Of a DNA stretch of 10,194 nucleotides, positions 1 through 7,413 are shown piece by piece. Numbering within the stretch: position 1 is the first letter of the stretch; the number at the start of each line of letters is the position of its first letter. The notes beneath the pieces are model-generated. The model ran no database searches, was not told the DNA's origin, and was given only the letters and a program-made list of their open reading frames with translations. Origin of the DNA: Zelonia costaricensis (Eukaryota > Euglenozoa > Kinetoplastea > Trypanosomatida > Trypanosomatidae); the NCBI GenBank assembly GCA_030849075.1, contig JASAOO010002965.1:5091-15284 (forward strand), written 5' to 3'. The position numbers and the translations under genes are program-made.

Positions 1-852
1 GGGCGTGGAGGAGCACAGGAGGAGCGACACGCAAGAAGACGCACAAAAAAAGGAAAGTGAAGAAGAGAGACACGCACACGACACTCAAACAGAAAAAAAA
101 AGCAAAGCAAGAGAGGGCAGGGCCGGGAAGGGGGGAGAGTCTTTAGACAGGAGCACGTGCACGGTGCGCGATAACCTCAACGAGAAGTCGGAGGAAAAAA
201 AGAGCGGTGCAGGTGGCGAGGGGGGGGGAGGAGGAGGGGGAAGGTGGAGGCAGGGCGCACACACAGGGCAAGATGGGTGGGAGGGGGTCAGGGGAGGGGG
301 GAGGCCGGTGTGAGTGAGCACCGCCCTTCTGCTGAAACGTCTCGTGGCCTGCACGCACACGCATGCACACACGCGGACACGAGATGAAGGCAGCTCGAGG
401 ATACGACAGCGCTGGGCCAACGCGAGAGCTGAAGGGACGGGAGTTCGAGGGGTGGGGAGAAAGCAAGGAAGGCAGGAGGAGACGTGTATGCGTGCCTCGA
501 TGACAAGACAGCCTTCCAAGAAAAAAAAAATGGAACAAGACGAAAAAAAAAAGTGCGCACGCGACACGCAGGCTAAACAGAGAGAAACGAAGGAGGAAAG
601 GGGGTGAGGGAGAGTCGCGATTGCTTTGGTGGCAAGGTCCTGCACCCCAGTCAGGCGTACAGAGGCAGTGGCCGAGATGCGCAAACAGAGGAAAAGAAGG
701 ACAAATCGAAGCAAACAAAAAAAGAGGTGAGGAGTAGAAGGGAGAAGCGCGAGGCAGGAGCTTGCGCGAATCGTGTGGTGCGGCGGTGCGCTCGGTAAAG
801 CTGACCGGAAGGGCTGCGTCTCGGCGTCAGTTGGCAAACAAGCTATGCGTGT
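1..852. other. Non-coding purine-rich left edge
   Basis: No gene is supported. On the minus strand positions 83-1 hold no AG and are strongly pyrimidine-rich, so a trans-splice acceptor for a gene beyond the left edge is possible. G-runs occur at about 219-240 and 285-302 and a CA-rich patch at 353-378. The long minus frame over 85-1203 starts at TTG, contains no internal Met, and is Ser/Pro/Leu/Cys repeat sequence. Confidence 0.5.
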
Positions 853-864
853 CTTTTGTGCGGT

Positions 865-888
865 GTCACCGCAGCTCAGCGGTGTGAC
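865..888. repeat. Bulged 8-bp hairpin
   Basis: GTCACCGC (865-872) pairs with GCGGTGTGAC (879-888) if two bases bulge, with a 6-nt loop AGCTCA. The upstream CTTTTGT and downstream ACAAGAAAG can extend the pairing imperfectly. GCGGTGT also occurs twice as a direct repeat here. Confidence 0.5.
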
Positions 889-1008
889 AAGAAAGCAAGT
901 AGAAACGAAGACGAAAAAATGCCGCCAGAAGCGGGTGCCTCTTCCCCACACTGCCGTCAACGTGTACACCACCCTGCGGTGTGCGGGCGTGTGTGTTGGG
1001 GTGCGTGC

Positions 1009-1020
1009 GTGTGTGTGTGT
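1009..1020 (+). repeat. (GT)6 in a GT-rich segment, opposite orientation to the other arrays
   Basis: A GT-rich segment from 978 to 1020 ends in six GT units. It would be CA-rich in the transcript, whereas the other dinucleotide arrays would be UG-rich, so it could base-pair with them. Confidence 0.85.
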
Positions 1021-1278
1021 CTCGACGAGATGATGCGTCCAAGTCGCAAGAGAATAAAGGTGGCAAAAGCGGGGATAAAGGGACGGTCGGACTGGAAGGC
1101 TCCGGTTTGAACGGTGTGCACGTTCTTCGTTCTTCTCCCTCTTAAACTCTTGTTGCAAAGCTACTTGCAGCTCGAGGAGTGCGGGGTCGCGACTCAGGTT
1201 CAACTGCTTCTACGATGCACAAAGGTCAAACGTCGACGCGGGTGCCGTTGCGCTTCCTCCGGGGACGGAGAGCGCAAA

Positions 1279-1306
1279 GCTGTGGTGCACGACAACGCAC
1301 CACAGC
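1279..1306. repeat. Perfect 10-bp hairpin with 8-nt loop
   Basis: The arms GCTGTGGTGC (1279-1288) and GCACCACAGC (1297-1306) are exact reverse complements around the loop ACGACAAC. The flanks AAA (1276-1278) and TTT (1310-1312) can add three pairs across a 3-nt bulge. With a short loop and GC-rich stem it should be stable as RNA on either strand. It lies in a segment (about 1110-1340) that is less repetitive than its surroundings. Confidence 0.75.
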
Positions 1307-1633
1307 AACTTTGATGTTGTGTGCCAGGCAGGTGGCAGAGACGCAAACAAGGAGAGAGACAGAGGCGGACGCACGCGAAAGCTGCGATGAATGAGTGAGA
1401 CAAGGGGGCCGAAGATACCGCGGGCGCGCGCTGCAGTACGCACTCCTTTGTGACGGTAAAGGAAAAAACAACAACAAGTACGAGTGAGACAGAGAGATAC
1501 GAAGCAGAACGTCAAGGTGTCGCAGACAAACAGAGAATGAAGTGCACCGACAGACGTTGATGATGAGTCAGGCGGGGTGCACACGCGAGGAGCGGCAGAA
1601 GAGACGGGGGGGAGGGGGAGGCGGTGAAATGCC

Positions 1634-1658
1634 CACACACACACACACACACACACAC
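1634..1658 (+). repeat. (CA)12 microsatellite
   Basis: Twelve perfect CA units plus a C form the longest uninterrupted dinucleotide array in the window. It is UG-rich in transcript sense. Confidence 0.92.
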
Positions 1659-1711
1659 GCTGACGTGGGAGGAGCAGGTGGGGGAGGGAGAGATAAGGGT
1701 GCGAGTCTTCC

Positions 1712-1731
1712 GGGGGGGGGGGGGGAGGGGG
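1712..1731 (+). repeat. G14-A-G5 run
   Basis: Fourteen G residues (1712-1725), one A and five G. It could support a quadruplex if the long run is split, and it is poly(C) in the transcript. Confidence 0.85.
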
Positions 1732-1898
1732 AGGAAGCAAAGCGGGGAGTTAGGCGGAAGATAAAATGGGGATGGAAAGGGTATGGGGGTGGGGCAGGGA
1801 AGGAAAGGAATAAAGGCAGCTGGAAAGGGAGGCCTTGACGAAGCCGCTGCGCTTGTCACCTGGTGACCTATTATAAGAGTGCCTTGCGGAGCACAAGA

Positions 1899-1949
1899 AC
1901 ACACCCACCCACCCACGCACACGCACACGCACACACACACACACACACA
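1899..1949 (+). repeat. Compound CA / CCCA / CACG microsatellite
   Basis: CACCCACC units grade into CACG repeats and then (CA)10 at 1930-1949. The gradation of variant units at one end and pure units at the other suggests growth by slippage. Confidence 0.88.
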
Positions 1950-2106
1950 AAGGCACACGCAATTTTTTTTGGACCGGGGCTTACACGAATCAGCAAAGGA
2001 GGAGCGTGAAGAATCAACGAGACGGTCAGCGAATCCGGCACGCAGGTTGACACACGAGGACTTTTACCTAATAACAAACGCAACCCTACGAACGTGGCGG
2101 GCACAT

Positions 2107-2138
2107 ACACACACACACACACACACAAACACACACAC
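2107..2138 (+). repeat. (AC)n microsatellite
   Basis: AC repeats at 2107-2127 continue, after an extra A, to 2138. The tract is UG-rich in transcript sense. Confidence 0.9.
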
Positions 2139-2421
2139 GCAAACGCGTCAGCTCAAACCCACCGGCGCACGGGCAAGCGGGTGAACTTCCTCTGAGGTGT
2201 TTCCGCCGTGCTGCTTGCACGACCGGTTTGCGAGGCGGTGCGAGTGAAGCAGGGTCGAGCGGAGGAAAGCGAAGCAGCGGGAGAACCACACAGTTGACGT
2301 GTTGTGTCTTCGTGTCGTCGTGTCGGATGCGTGTGGGATGGCGTGGATGCGCGTGCAAAGGGCTGCAGAACCGGTTCGTCTGCGGCGCGGTGAGGTCACA
2401 AGTGTGGAGTAATCGGGAGTG

Positions 2422-2438
2422 TTTTTTTTTTTTTTTTT
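2422..2438 (+). repeat. T17 homopolymer (A17 in the transcript)
   Basis: Seventeen consecutive T residues, the longest T run on the + strand, where most homopolymers are A or G. On the minus strand it is an encoded poly(A) tract. Confidence 0.9.
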
Positions 2439-2557
2439 GCGATGTTCACACAGTAGACGTGCTCAACCACGGTGTGAACCACCCCGCACGTTGGTGCGCG
2501 CGAACAGCGTACCAGTCACGAGGGAAAGAGAAGAAGAGGGGAAGGGGGCGGCGGCGC

Positions 2558-2582
2558 AGAGGAGAGGAGAGGAGAGGAGAGG
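2558..2582 (+). repeat. (GGAGA)n pentanucleotide repeat, about five units
   Basis: A perfect array of GGAGA units, four complete with partial units at each end, ends in GGG. The transcript would carry (TCTCC)n, a pyrimidine tract. Confidence 0.85.
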
Positions 2583-3309
2583 GTTGCAGACGAGGCGAAC
2601 GCAGGTGGGGCCGCTCCATCAAGGAGAACCCATCGGCACGCGCAGAGAGTTAGGGGAGAATGGCGTTGAGTGGCAACCAGATGGCGGTGGGAAAGGGGCG
2701 GGGAGGAGGATCACGCTGAGGTGCTGCAACGTCGTCACGACTTGGCACGCACTCCGAGCCCCTGCTCCTTCTCCCCCCTCCTCACGGACCTTCGGGCACA
2801 TCGGTGCGCTTCTGCGATCACGCAGGGGCTGCGGCTGCGGCCGCTCAGTAGGCGCGTGTCGCCTCTTTACTGACTGCTCGCCGGCGCTTGTTGACTGCAG
2901 CTGCCACGGCACCAACCGAGGGCATTCTTTTCCCTTTAGGTGTGTGGGTGGGGGGCGTTCGTTTCCGGGGAGTGCGTCACCCCTCTTATGTCAGTTTTCA
3001 TGTCGAAACGTGTGTCACGGCCGGGCTCGCCTGGCTGCTGCGCGTGTGCGGCTTAGCGGCCGCCGCCCTCACTGCGATGTCGGCAGCGTGCAGGCAATGC
3101 GTGGCGTACACACGGCCGAGACCTTCCCCGTCTTTGTGGTGAAGGGGGAAAAGAGGTTACGTCAGTTGGGGGCATCACACAGACACGCACCTACAACACC
3201 TTTTTTTTTGTCGAGGAAAGGAGAGAAGCGCGTAGGGAGAGAAGGCGGGCGCGACGGATGCGACGCTGACAACAAGAAGGGAAAAGAGAGACACACTTAC
3301 GCTGAATCG

Positions 3310-3327
3310 CACACACACACACACACA
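3310..3327 (+). repeat. (CA)9 microsatellite, (UG)9 in the transcript
   Basis: Nine perfect CA units are followed by a degenerate CA-rich zone to about 3395 containing CACACCC, CAACAC and CCCACA variants. In transcript sense this is a UG/GGGUGU-rich stretch. Confidence 0.9.
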
Positions 3328-4012
3328 AATGCACACCCGACACAACACACCCACACAGACCCACACATAGACTCTCACAGAGACGCACATACCCGCAGGT
3401 GCGTCCTTACGAGAAGACGCAACGTCACACAGAGGCGCAGAAAGAGAGGGAGGCGGCAAAGAGGAGACACTGTCGAATTGCAGAGGAGCTGACGAGTGCG
3501 TGGAGTCATCGCCAGTGCAACACCGCGACCACGAAGTGAGTGTCGGTAGTGAGGTGGGGTGGGGGAGGGGAGAATTAACAGCGTGCAGAACGGCACCGAC
3601 CCCGCGCAGAGACGGCAGACGGGAGCAAAGAAGAGGGAGGTGGGGCAGCTGAAAGAGCAAAGGGCGGGCGAGGTGGCACCGCAGGCAAAGACAAGCGAGG
3701 ATGCGGACCGGCATCCTCCAGTACACTTGTGACAAGCGAGACGAAGCGAGGACTGCACGTGACCCAGCAGAGCGGACCAGTGGAGGCCGTGAAGAGGGAA
3801 AAAAAAGAGGAAGAGAACACACGCACACACACAAGCAGAACAACACACAAAGGCGAGGGAAAAGAAACCGCGGTGAGAGACGGTGGGACGGGAGGCACGA
3901 CCCAAAGAAGAAAAAAACAAGACAGAAAAAGGGCAGGCTGGAGAAGCAAGCGTGTGACTTCAGGGAAACGCACGAGTTGGCGGCGAAAGCTTCCGCATCA
4001 ACCCCCCGCTTG

Positions 4013-4029
4013 CACACACACACACACAC
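4013..4029 (+). repeat. (CA)8 microsatellite
   Basis: Eight CA units plus one C run directly into TCGAC. In transcript sense the tract is UG-rich, the same orientation as nearly all others in the window. Confidence 0.9.
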
Positions 4030-4308
4030 TCGACATCAAGGCGCTGTTTGGAGAAGCTGGTGCAAATTGGAGGTGGTAGCTGTGGTGACGGTGTGGCGGG
4101 GGCGAAGAAGACCGCGCAGCAACGTAGTCGGGCCGCCTCCCCCAAAGCGCCCCACGCTGGCGGCGGGAACACGCCGAAGTGGAACGAAAAAAAGAGGGAG
4201 GGAGGCGGGACAGGAAAAATGTGTTGATGGGCAAGCACAGTGACGTGTCACCGAAGTTTAAGCGTTTGCTTCACGCACACGTAACTGGTGCGGGAAGGGC
4301 TGGAGAAA

Positions 4309-4320
4309 GGGGGGGGGGGG
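4309..4320 (+). repeat. G12 homopolymer
   Basis: Twelve consecutive G residues lie in a purine-rich stretch about 40 nt before the T12 tract. This is C12 in the transcript. It is probably length-variable and prone to sequencing error. Confidence 0.85.
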
Positions 4321-4364
4321 AAGGGCGGCGGCGAGAGTCACGGGAGTGGGACGGGGCTGTTTTT

Positions 4365-4433
4365 TTTTTTTCTCGACGTCTCCCGCTGACCGGCACGCGC
4401 GACGCGAGCGGGAGGTGGCGAGGGAGAAAAAAA
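4365..4433. repeat. Two-part inverted repeat flanked by T and A runs
   Basis: The outer arms TTTTTTTCTC (4365-4374) and GAGAAAAAAA (4424-4433) are exact complements. The inner arms CTCCCGCT (4380-4387) and AGCGGGAG (4407-4414) are also exact, around a 19-nt GC-rich loop. An internal loop of 5 and 9 nt separates the two stems, giving 18 bp in one extended hairpin. The T tract itself runs 4360-4371. Confidence 0.65.
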
Positions 4434-4435
4434 GA

Positions 4436-5769
4436 AGATGAAGGGCCACCGGGACCTCATCGAGCGTCCCCACGACGTAGAAGCTCCCATCCGTCATGCA
4501 GGAGTGAGAAGGTGGGGGAGGGAGGGGCAAACAGCAGCAGCAAACACCAACCGTGAGCGAGAAGGACGAGGAGGGAGAAGACACACACACACAAGAGGAG
4601 CAGATGGCTAGATCAAACACAGACACGCAGGCAGCGGGGTAAGGCGGACGGGGGAGTGAGTGCGTAAAACTGGCAAGGTTGGCCCGTGAGAGGACAGCGC
4701 CAGCTTCATAGTCTTCGCCCCCCCCCCGTGCAGTTTCACCACGACACTGTTTTCTACGCTGCACTCTTCATTCTCTGTTCCTGCTCCTGCTCTGCATGAG
4801 AGGCGCAGAAAGAAAAAGAAAAGATGCACAGAGACCGTGTTGAGGTGGCCGCTACGCTCACGGGAACGCACAACGTTTGTCTAAAAAGTTAGGAGAGAGC
4901 GAGGAAGCGGCGGATGGTTCTTCCGTGTCCCCCCCAATCACGCCTCAGCACAAAAACACATGCAAGCGCTTGGAGGGAGGAGGCGGGAAGCACGGGGAGG
5001 GGGAGCGGGGGGGGGGGCGGCAGAGCTCTTGGGTGACGCATGCGGGGGCACGTGCACACGCGCCTAACACGGATGGCGTCCGGCGAGAACACACACACAC
5101 ACACTCACAAGAAAAAAATGGAGGAGGAGGCGAGTGGGCCGTCGGTGGGGAGGCGCAGTGGGAAACGGATAAGGCCTGCTCAGGTTTACAAGCTGCTATG
5201 CGATGAAGCGGGGGTGGGGAGAGGCAGTGGAGAGAGCGGGAAGCGTGTAAAACGCACCAGTTTTCGCCGGCGGACGAGCCGCGGACGAAACACGAGGAAA
5301 AAGAAAAAGGAGGTTGGCGTGCATGTGCCGCTACGCCTTCCTTTCCTTCTTCCAAGCCGCTTGTCGTGCGTGCCCACACGGACGTGAGAGCGCCGTCGCC
5401 GAGTCCAACAAAACACCTGGAGAAAAAGAAAAGCAGAGCAGAACACCCAAGAGAGAAAACCCATTAGCTCGTCGACGAAGGGAAAGGGCGATGCAAAAGG
5501 AAAAGAAGAAAATGCACAAACACAAGAGAGAAAAAAGGAAACGGCTGGGTGCGAGCGCGCTTGTGAGGCGCGACTTAGGAAAGCAAACGGCAGCGCCGAG
5601 AGAAAGAGAGAAAAACACACAAAGGGGCAGTAGTCGAACTGAGAAGAAGACCAACACGCAAAGCGAGTTGAGAAGAGAAGGGGCCAGCCTCTCCTGCTGC
5701 ACGTGGGGTGCCACAGACACAGGAGGAAAGGTAAAGCTGAGGGTCGGGTGGTGAGAAGAGAGCACGAAG
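4436..5769. other. Non-coding purine-rich stretch
   Basis: No gene is supported. The + strand is purine-rich throughout, most strongly at 5405-5670 where A/G runs interrupted by C dominate. CA tracts occur at 4581-4593 and 5090-5104 and a G11 run at 5007-5017. Frames on the minus strand read as Phe/Leu/Ser/Cys/Pro repeats from the pyrimidine tracts, and frames on the + strand read as Lys/Arg/Glu repeats. Neither has domain-like composition. Confidence 0.55.
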
Positions 5770-5943
5770 CTAGTCGGAAACGGAAAACAAGAGAGAAACG
5801 AAAGATGGGGAGGGGCGAAGCGGCGGGGGGTGGGGGCGGGGTGGAGAGGAGAGGACGAGGTCCACGTTGGTGATGTCAAAAAAAAAAAGAAAGGGAGGTG
5901 GAAGGAAGGGTGGGACAGGCGAAACACAAATCAAGCAAGCCCT
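5770..5943 (-). promoter_or_regulatory. 170-nt AG-free pyrimidine-rich zone (candidate processing signal)
   Basis: No AG dinucleotide occurs on the minus strand from 5941 to 5772, the longest such gap I found in the window. It contains a T11 tract (5888-5878), a C-rich run (5841-5807) and C/T-rich flanks. The first AG is at 5771-5770. A long AG-free pyrimidine zone is the expected form of a trans-splice acceptor region. No ATG-started frame of note follows it. Confidence 0.35.
5807..5844 (+). other. G-rich cluster, near-canonical quadruplex motif
   Basis: G4 (5807-5810), G4 (5812-5815), G6 (5825-5830), G5 (5832-5836), G4 (5838-5841) and GG (5843-5844) lie in 38 nt. One loop of 9 nt slightly exceeds the usual limit. 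It sits inside the 170-nt AG-free zone. Confidence 0.45.
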
Positions 5944-7203
5944 CAAAAAAGCAGGAAAAGAAACGGGGAGAGGACCTCATGAGCGGGTTCGGTGATTTTG
6001 CGGAGAAAGAGAGAGGGGAGAGAGCCAACTCCAGGTGACGGCACCTTTGCCTGCCGGCTCTGACCCACACTGTTCTCCGTATGCGCCCTTTCACCGTCTT
6101 CCCTTACTCCCACGGAGCGGCGCACACGCCGTCTGTTCCTCCGCACCTTTTTTTTTGAATTTTGTTTTGTGGGGCGCGGGCCCGCCAAAGACTACACGTC
6201 ACACTTGCTGAAGAGAGTGCAGAAGCATCAAGACGTCAACACGTAGAAAGAGGGGAATGTCAAAACAAACGAAAAAAAAAGGCCCGGCCCCTCAAGAAGG
6301 GGGCACACTGAGCAAAAGAGAACATCACAACACTTTGAAAACGAATGTGTGGAGTGGTGGTTGAGAGAGGGCGGGGGAGGGAGGAGAGAGGAATGATTCA
6401 CAACAGGGTGCCCAAGGGACGGCGGAGAGCGAAGGACATGAAGAGAGAAGGAAAGAGAGCGGCCGCTCATACAGACGAGACGCTAGAACAACACACACAC
6501 ATACATACACGCAGCCACACAGTCACACATGCATCTTCCGGTCAACTGGAGGAGGGTCGAGCATGCCATACAGGTAGAAAGCAACGAAACAACACAACAA
6601 AGCAAAAAAAAAGAAAAAGAGTTCGAGCCTTGCCGGAAGGACACAGCGCACAAAACGCAGGGAAGTGCACCGGCGGGGTAGGGCCAGCGAGGAACAAAAC
6701 AAGAAACGAATTGTCACCGCGGGACGCAGTGAGGGCACATGAAGTGGCTTCGTGCAGTTTCGTTGTTTGTTTTTTTGGTTTCCCTTTCTTCCCTGCGCAC
6801 ACGTACCTGCCCCGCAACGGCCCTCCTCCCCCCTTTCTCACCTCGAGAGGAGGGGGAGGAAGGGGCAGGTACGCATTAAGCATACGTAGACCGCACGCCT
6901 CACATCGACTTTCGCGAGGGGGAGTAAGGGAGCTCCAATCGCGCCGCTGAGAAGACGGAAAAAAAAAAAGCACCACACACACGAAGACACACGCGACTCC
7001 AGGCTATTTTTTCTCTCGTTTGTTTGTCTTTTCTTTTATCGCATCAAGATCTGAAGTAGACCACGCAAGCGGCTACCCCGAGCAGGCCAGTAAAGAGGAG
7101 AAAGAAAAAGGACCTCAAAACGTGAAGTGCAATGTGGAGAGGTGTGTGGAGGAGGCCGCAGGTGCACTGGGATAGGAAGAGGCGGATACCCACCTCGCCT
7201 TCA
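5944..7203. other. Non-coding stretch, mixed skew
   Basis: No gene is supported. Unlike most of the window, three segments are pyrimidine-rich on the + strand: about 6048-6170 (with T9 at 6148-6156), 6755-6840 and 7006-7040. The rest is purine-rich. It also holds a CA/CATA repeat near 6492-6510, a 12-bp NotI-containing palindrome at 6457-6468, and the inverted repeat at 6802-6873. The open frames here translate to Phe/Leu/Pro/Ser or Arg/Lys/Gly-rich low-complexity sequence. Confidence 0.55.
6802..6873. repeat. Perfect 12-bp inverted repeat with a pyrimidine/purine inner stem
   Basis: The left arm CGTACCTGCCCC (6802-6813) and the right arm GGGGCAGGTACG (6862-6873) are exact reverse complements around a 48-nt spacer. 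Inside the spacer, CCTCCTCC (from 6822) can pair with the purine block GGAGGGGGAGG (ending 6860), with one wobble, to extend the stem. The structure could form in either DNA strand or in RNA. It does not look like a bacterial-type terminator, since no U-run follows. Confidence 0.7.
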
Positions 7204-7314
7204 CTGCAGACAAAGGTGCGCGGCGGCGGCGGGGGGGGTGGGGGGAGGAGGGTGGCGGTCGAGTACACAAGCAGGCACAGGAAATGTAAAAAAAAAAAAA
7301 ACCGTTGTCACGAC
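7204..7314 (-). promoter_or_regulatory. 109-nt AG-free zone with T14 tract and CTGCAG acceptor-like site
   Basis: On the minus strand there is no AG from 7314 to 7206. The zone includes T14 (7301-7288) and a C-rich run (7252-7229) and ends in CTGCAG with its AG at 7205-7204. This resembles an AG-exclusion zone before a 3' splice site. The reading frame through 7268-7044 has no ATG, so no protein product is proposed. Confidence 0.3.
7231..7252 (+). other. G-run with quadruplex potential
   Basis: Eight G (7231-7238), six G (7240-7245) and GG/GGG tracts to 7252 are separated by single T or A bases and follow a short CGG array (7220-7230). Splitting the G8 run gives four tracts of three or more. 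In the transcript this is a C-rich pyrimidine run. Confidence 0.55.
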
Positions 7315-7323
7315 CTACCGACT

Positions 7324-7413
7324 CATCATGCGTATAGAGTTGCCATCGAGGGGAGAAAGAGAGAGAAAGAGAAAGAGGCGGCAGCGGTGAGTGTTAAATG
7401 CGGAGGAGAGAGG
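7324..7413 (-). promoter_or_regulatory. AG-free polypyrimidine tract with possible acceptor at 7323-7322
   Basis: On the minus strand 90 nt contain no AG. Within them 7349-7380 is almost wholly C/T, as the + strand there is a GAAAGAGA-type purine run. The first AG is at 7323-7322. This has the form of a trans-splice acceptor, but no ATG-started frame follows it, so it may instead guide upstream polyadenylation, start a non-coding RNA, or be inactive. Confidence 0.3.

Larger units (their letters stand above)
1320..2421. other. Non-coding stretch dense in microsatellites
   Basis: No gene is supported. It contains three long CA arrays (1634-1658, 1899-1949, 2107-2138), a G14 run, and an odd palindrome GTCACCTGGTGAC at 1855-1867. 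The part from 2170 to 2410 is less biased and GT-rich on the + strand. Frames through the region read as His/Thr or Cys/Val repeats and are artefacts of the dinucleotide arrays. Confidence 0.55.
2422..3160. other. Compositionally distinct island beside a T17 tract, possible retroposon relic
   Basis: From about 2640 to 3160 the + strand loses its purine bias and becomes mixed GC-rich with balanced C and G, unlike the simple-sequence DNA on both sides. At its low edge lies a T17 run (2422-2438), which on the minus strand would be a 3' A17 tail. Leishmania 3' UTRs commonly carry short degenerate retroposons (SIDERs, about 550 bp, A-tailed). I cannot confirm a SIDER signature from memory and see no convincing target-site duplication. 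A 7-nt match, GGGAGTG, at 2415-2421 and 2968-2974 would bound 546 bp, but that motif recurs elsewhere. Confidence 0.2.
3161..4359. other. Non-coding purine-rich stretch with CA tracts
   Basis: No gene is supported. The + strand is A/G-rich with CA microsatellites at 3310-3327 and 4013-4029 and a loose CA/CCCACA-rich zone from 3331 to 3395. A T9 run lies at about 3200-3208. The long minus frame across 3175-4029 starts at GTG, and its termini are Cys/Val repeats made by the dinucleotide tracts. Confidence 0.55.

Noticed and set aside
353..378. Possible CRISPR-like or spaced repeat array in the CA-rich patches
   Set aside because: The units are simple dinucleotide repeats with no regular repeat-spacer pattern, and the genome appears eukaryotic.
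85..1203. 372-codon open frame on the minus strand
   Set aside because: It begins with TTG and has no internal Met. The sequence is Ser/Pro/Leu/Cys-rich with repeat-derived His/Thr and Cys/Val stretches, and the frame is open because the strand is pyrimidine-rich and so poor in stop codons.
1855..1867. Odd palindrome GTCACCTGGTGAC resembling a protein-binding half-site pair
   Set aside because: Its 6-nt arms with a 1-nt centre are expected by chance over 10 kb, and no repeated copies or known trypanosomatid operator fits.
2368..2380. GGTTCG motif suggestive of a tRNA B box
   Set aside because: No A box at a suitable distance and no cloverleaf could be found; the motif lies in the GAACCGGTTC palindrome.
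2419..3492. 357-codon open frame on the + strand
   Set aside because: It begins with GTG, opposes the inferred direction of transcription, starts in the T17 run (poly-Phe) and ends in His/Thr repeats from CA arrays. No domain is recognisable.
3175..4029. 284-codon minus-strand open frame
   Set aside because: It starts at GTG inside a CA array; both ends are Cys/Val repeats and the middle is low-complexity Ser/Leu/Pro.
6457..6468. 12-bp perfect palindrome GAGCGGCCGCTC
   Set aside because: It is short and has no loop; similar NotI-containing palindromes occur at about 2836 and 3057 and inside the gene, so chance in GC-rich DNA is likely.
7044..7268. Small minus-strand frame ending in a hydrophobic, membrane-like segment, behind two acceptor-like zones
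   Set aside because: It has no ATG anywhere: the first codon is GTG and an upstream stop lies at 7310-7308. Its poly-Pro run comes from a C-rich tract. Trypanosomatid mRNAs normally start at ATG.
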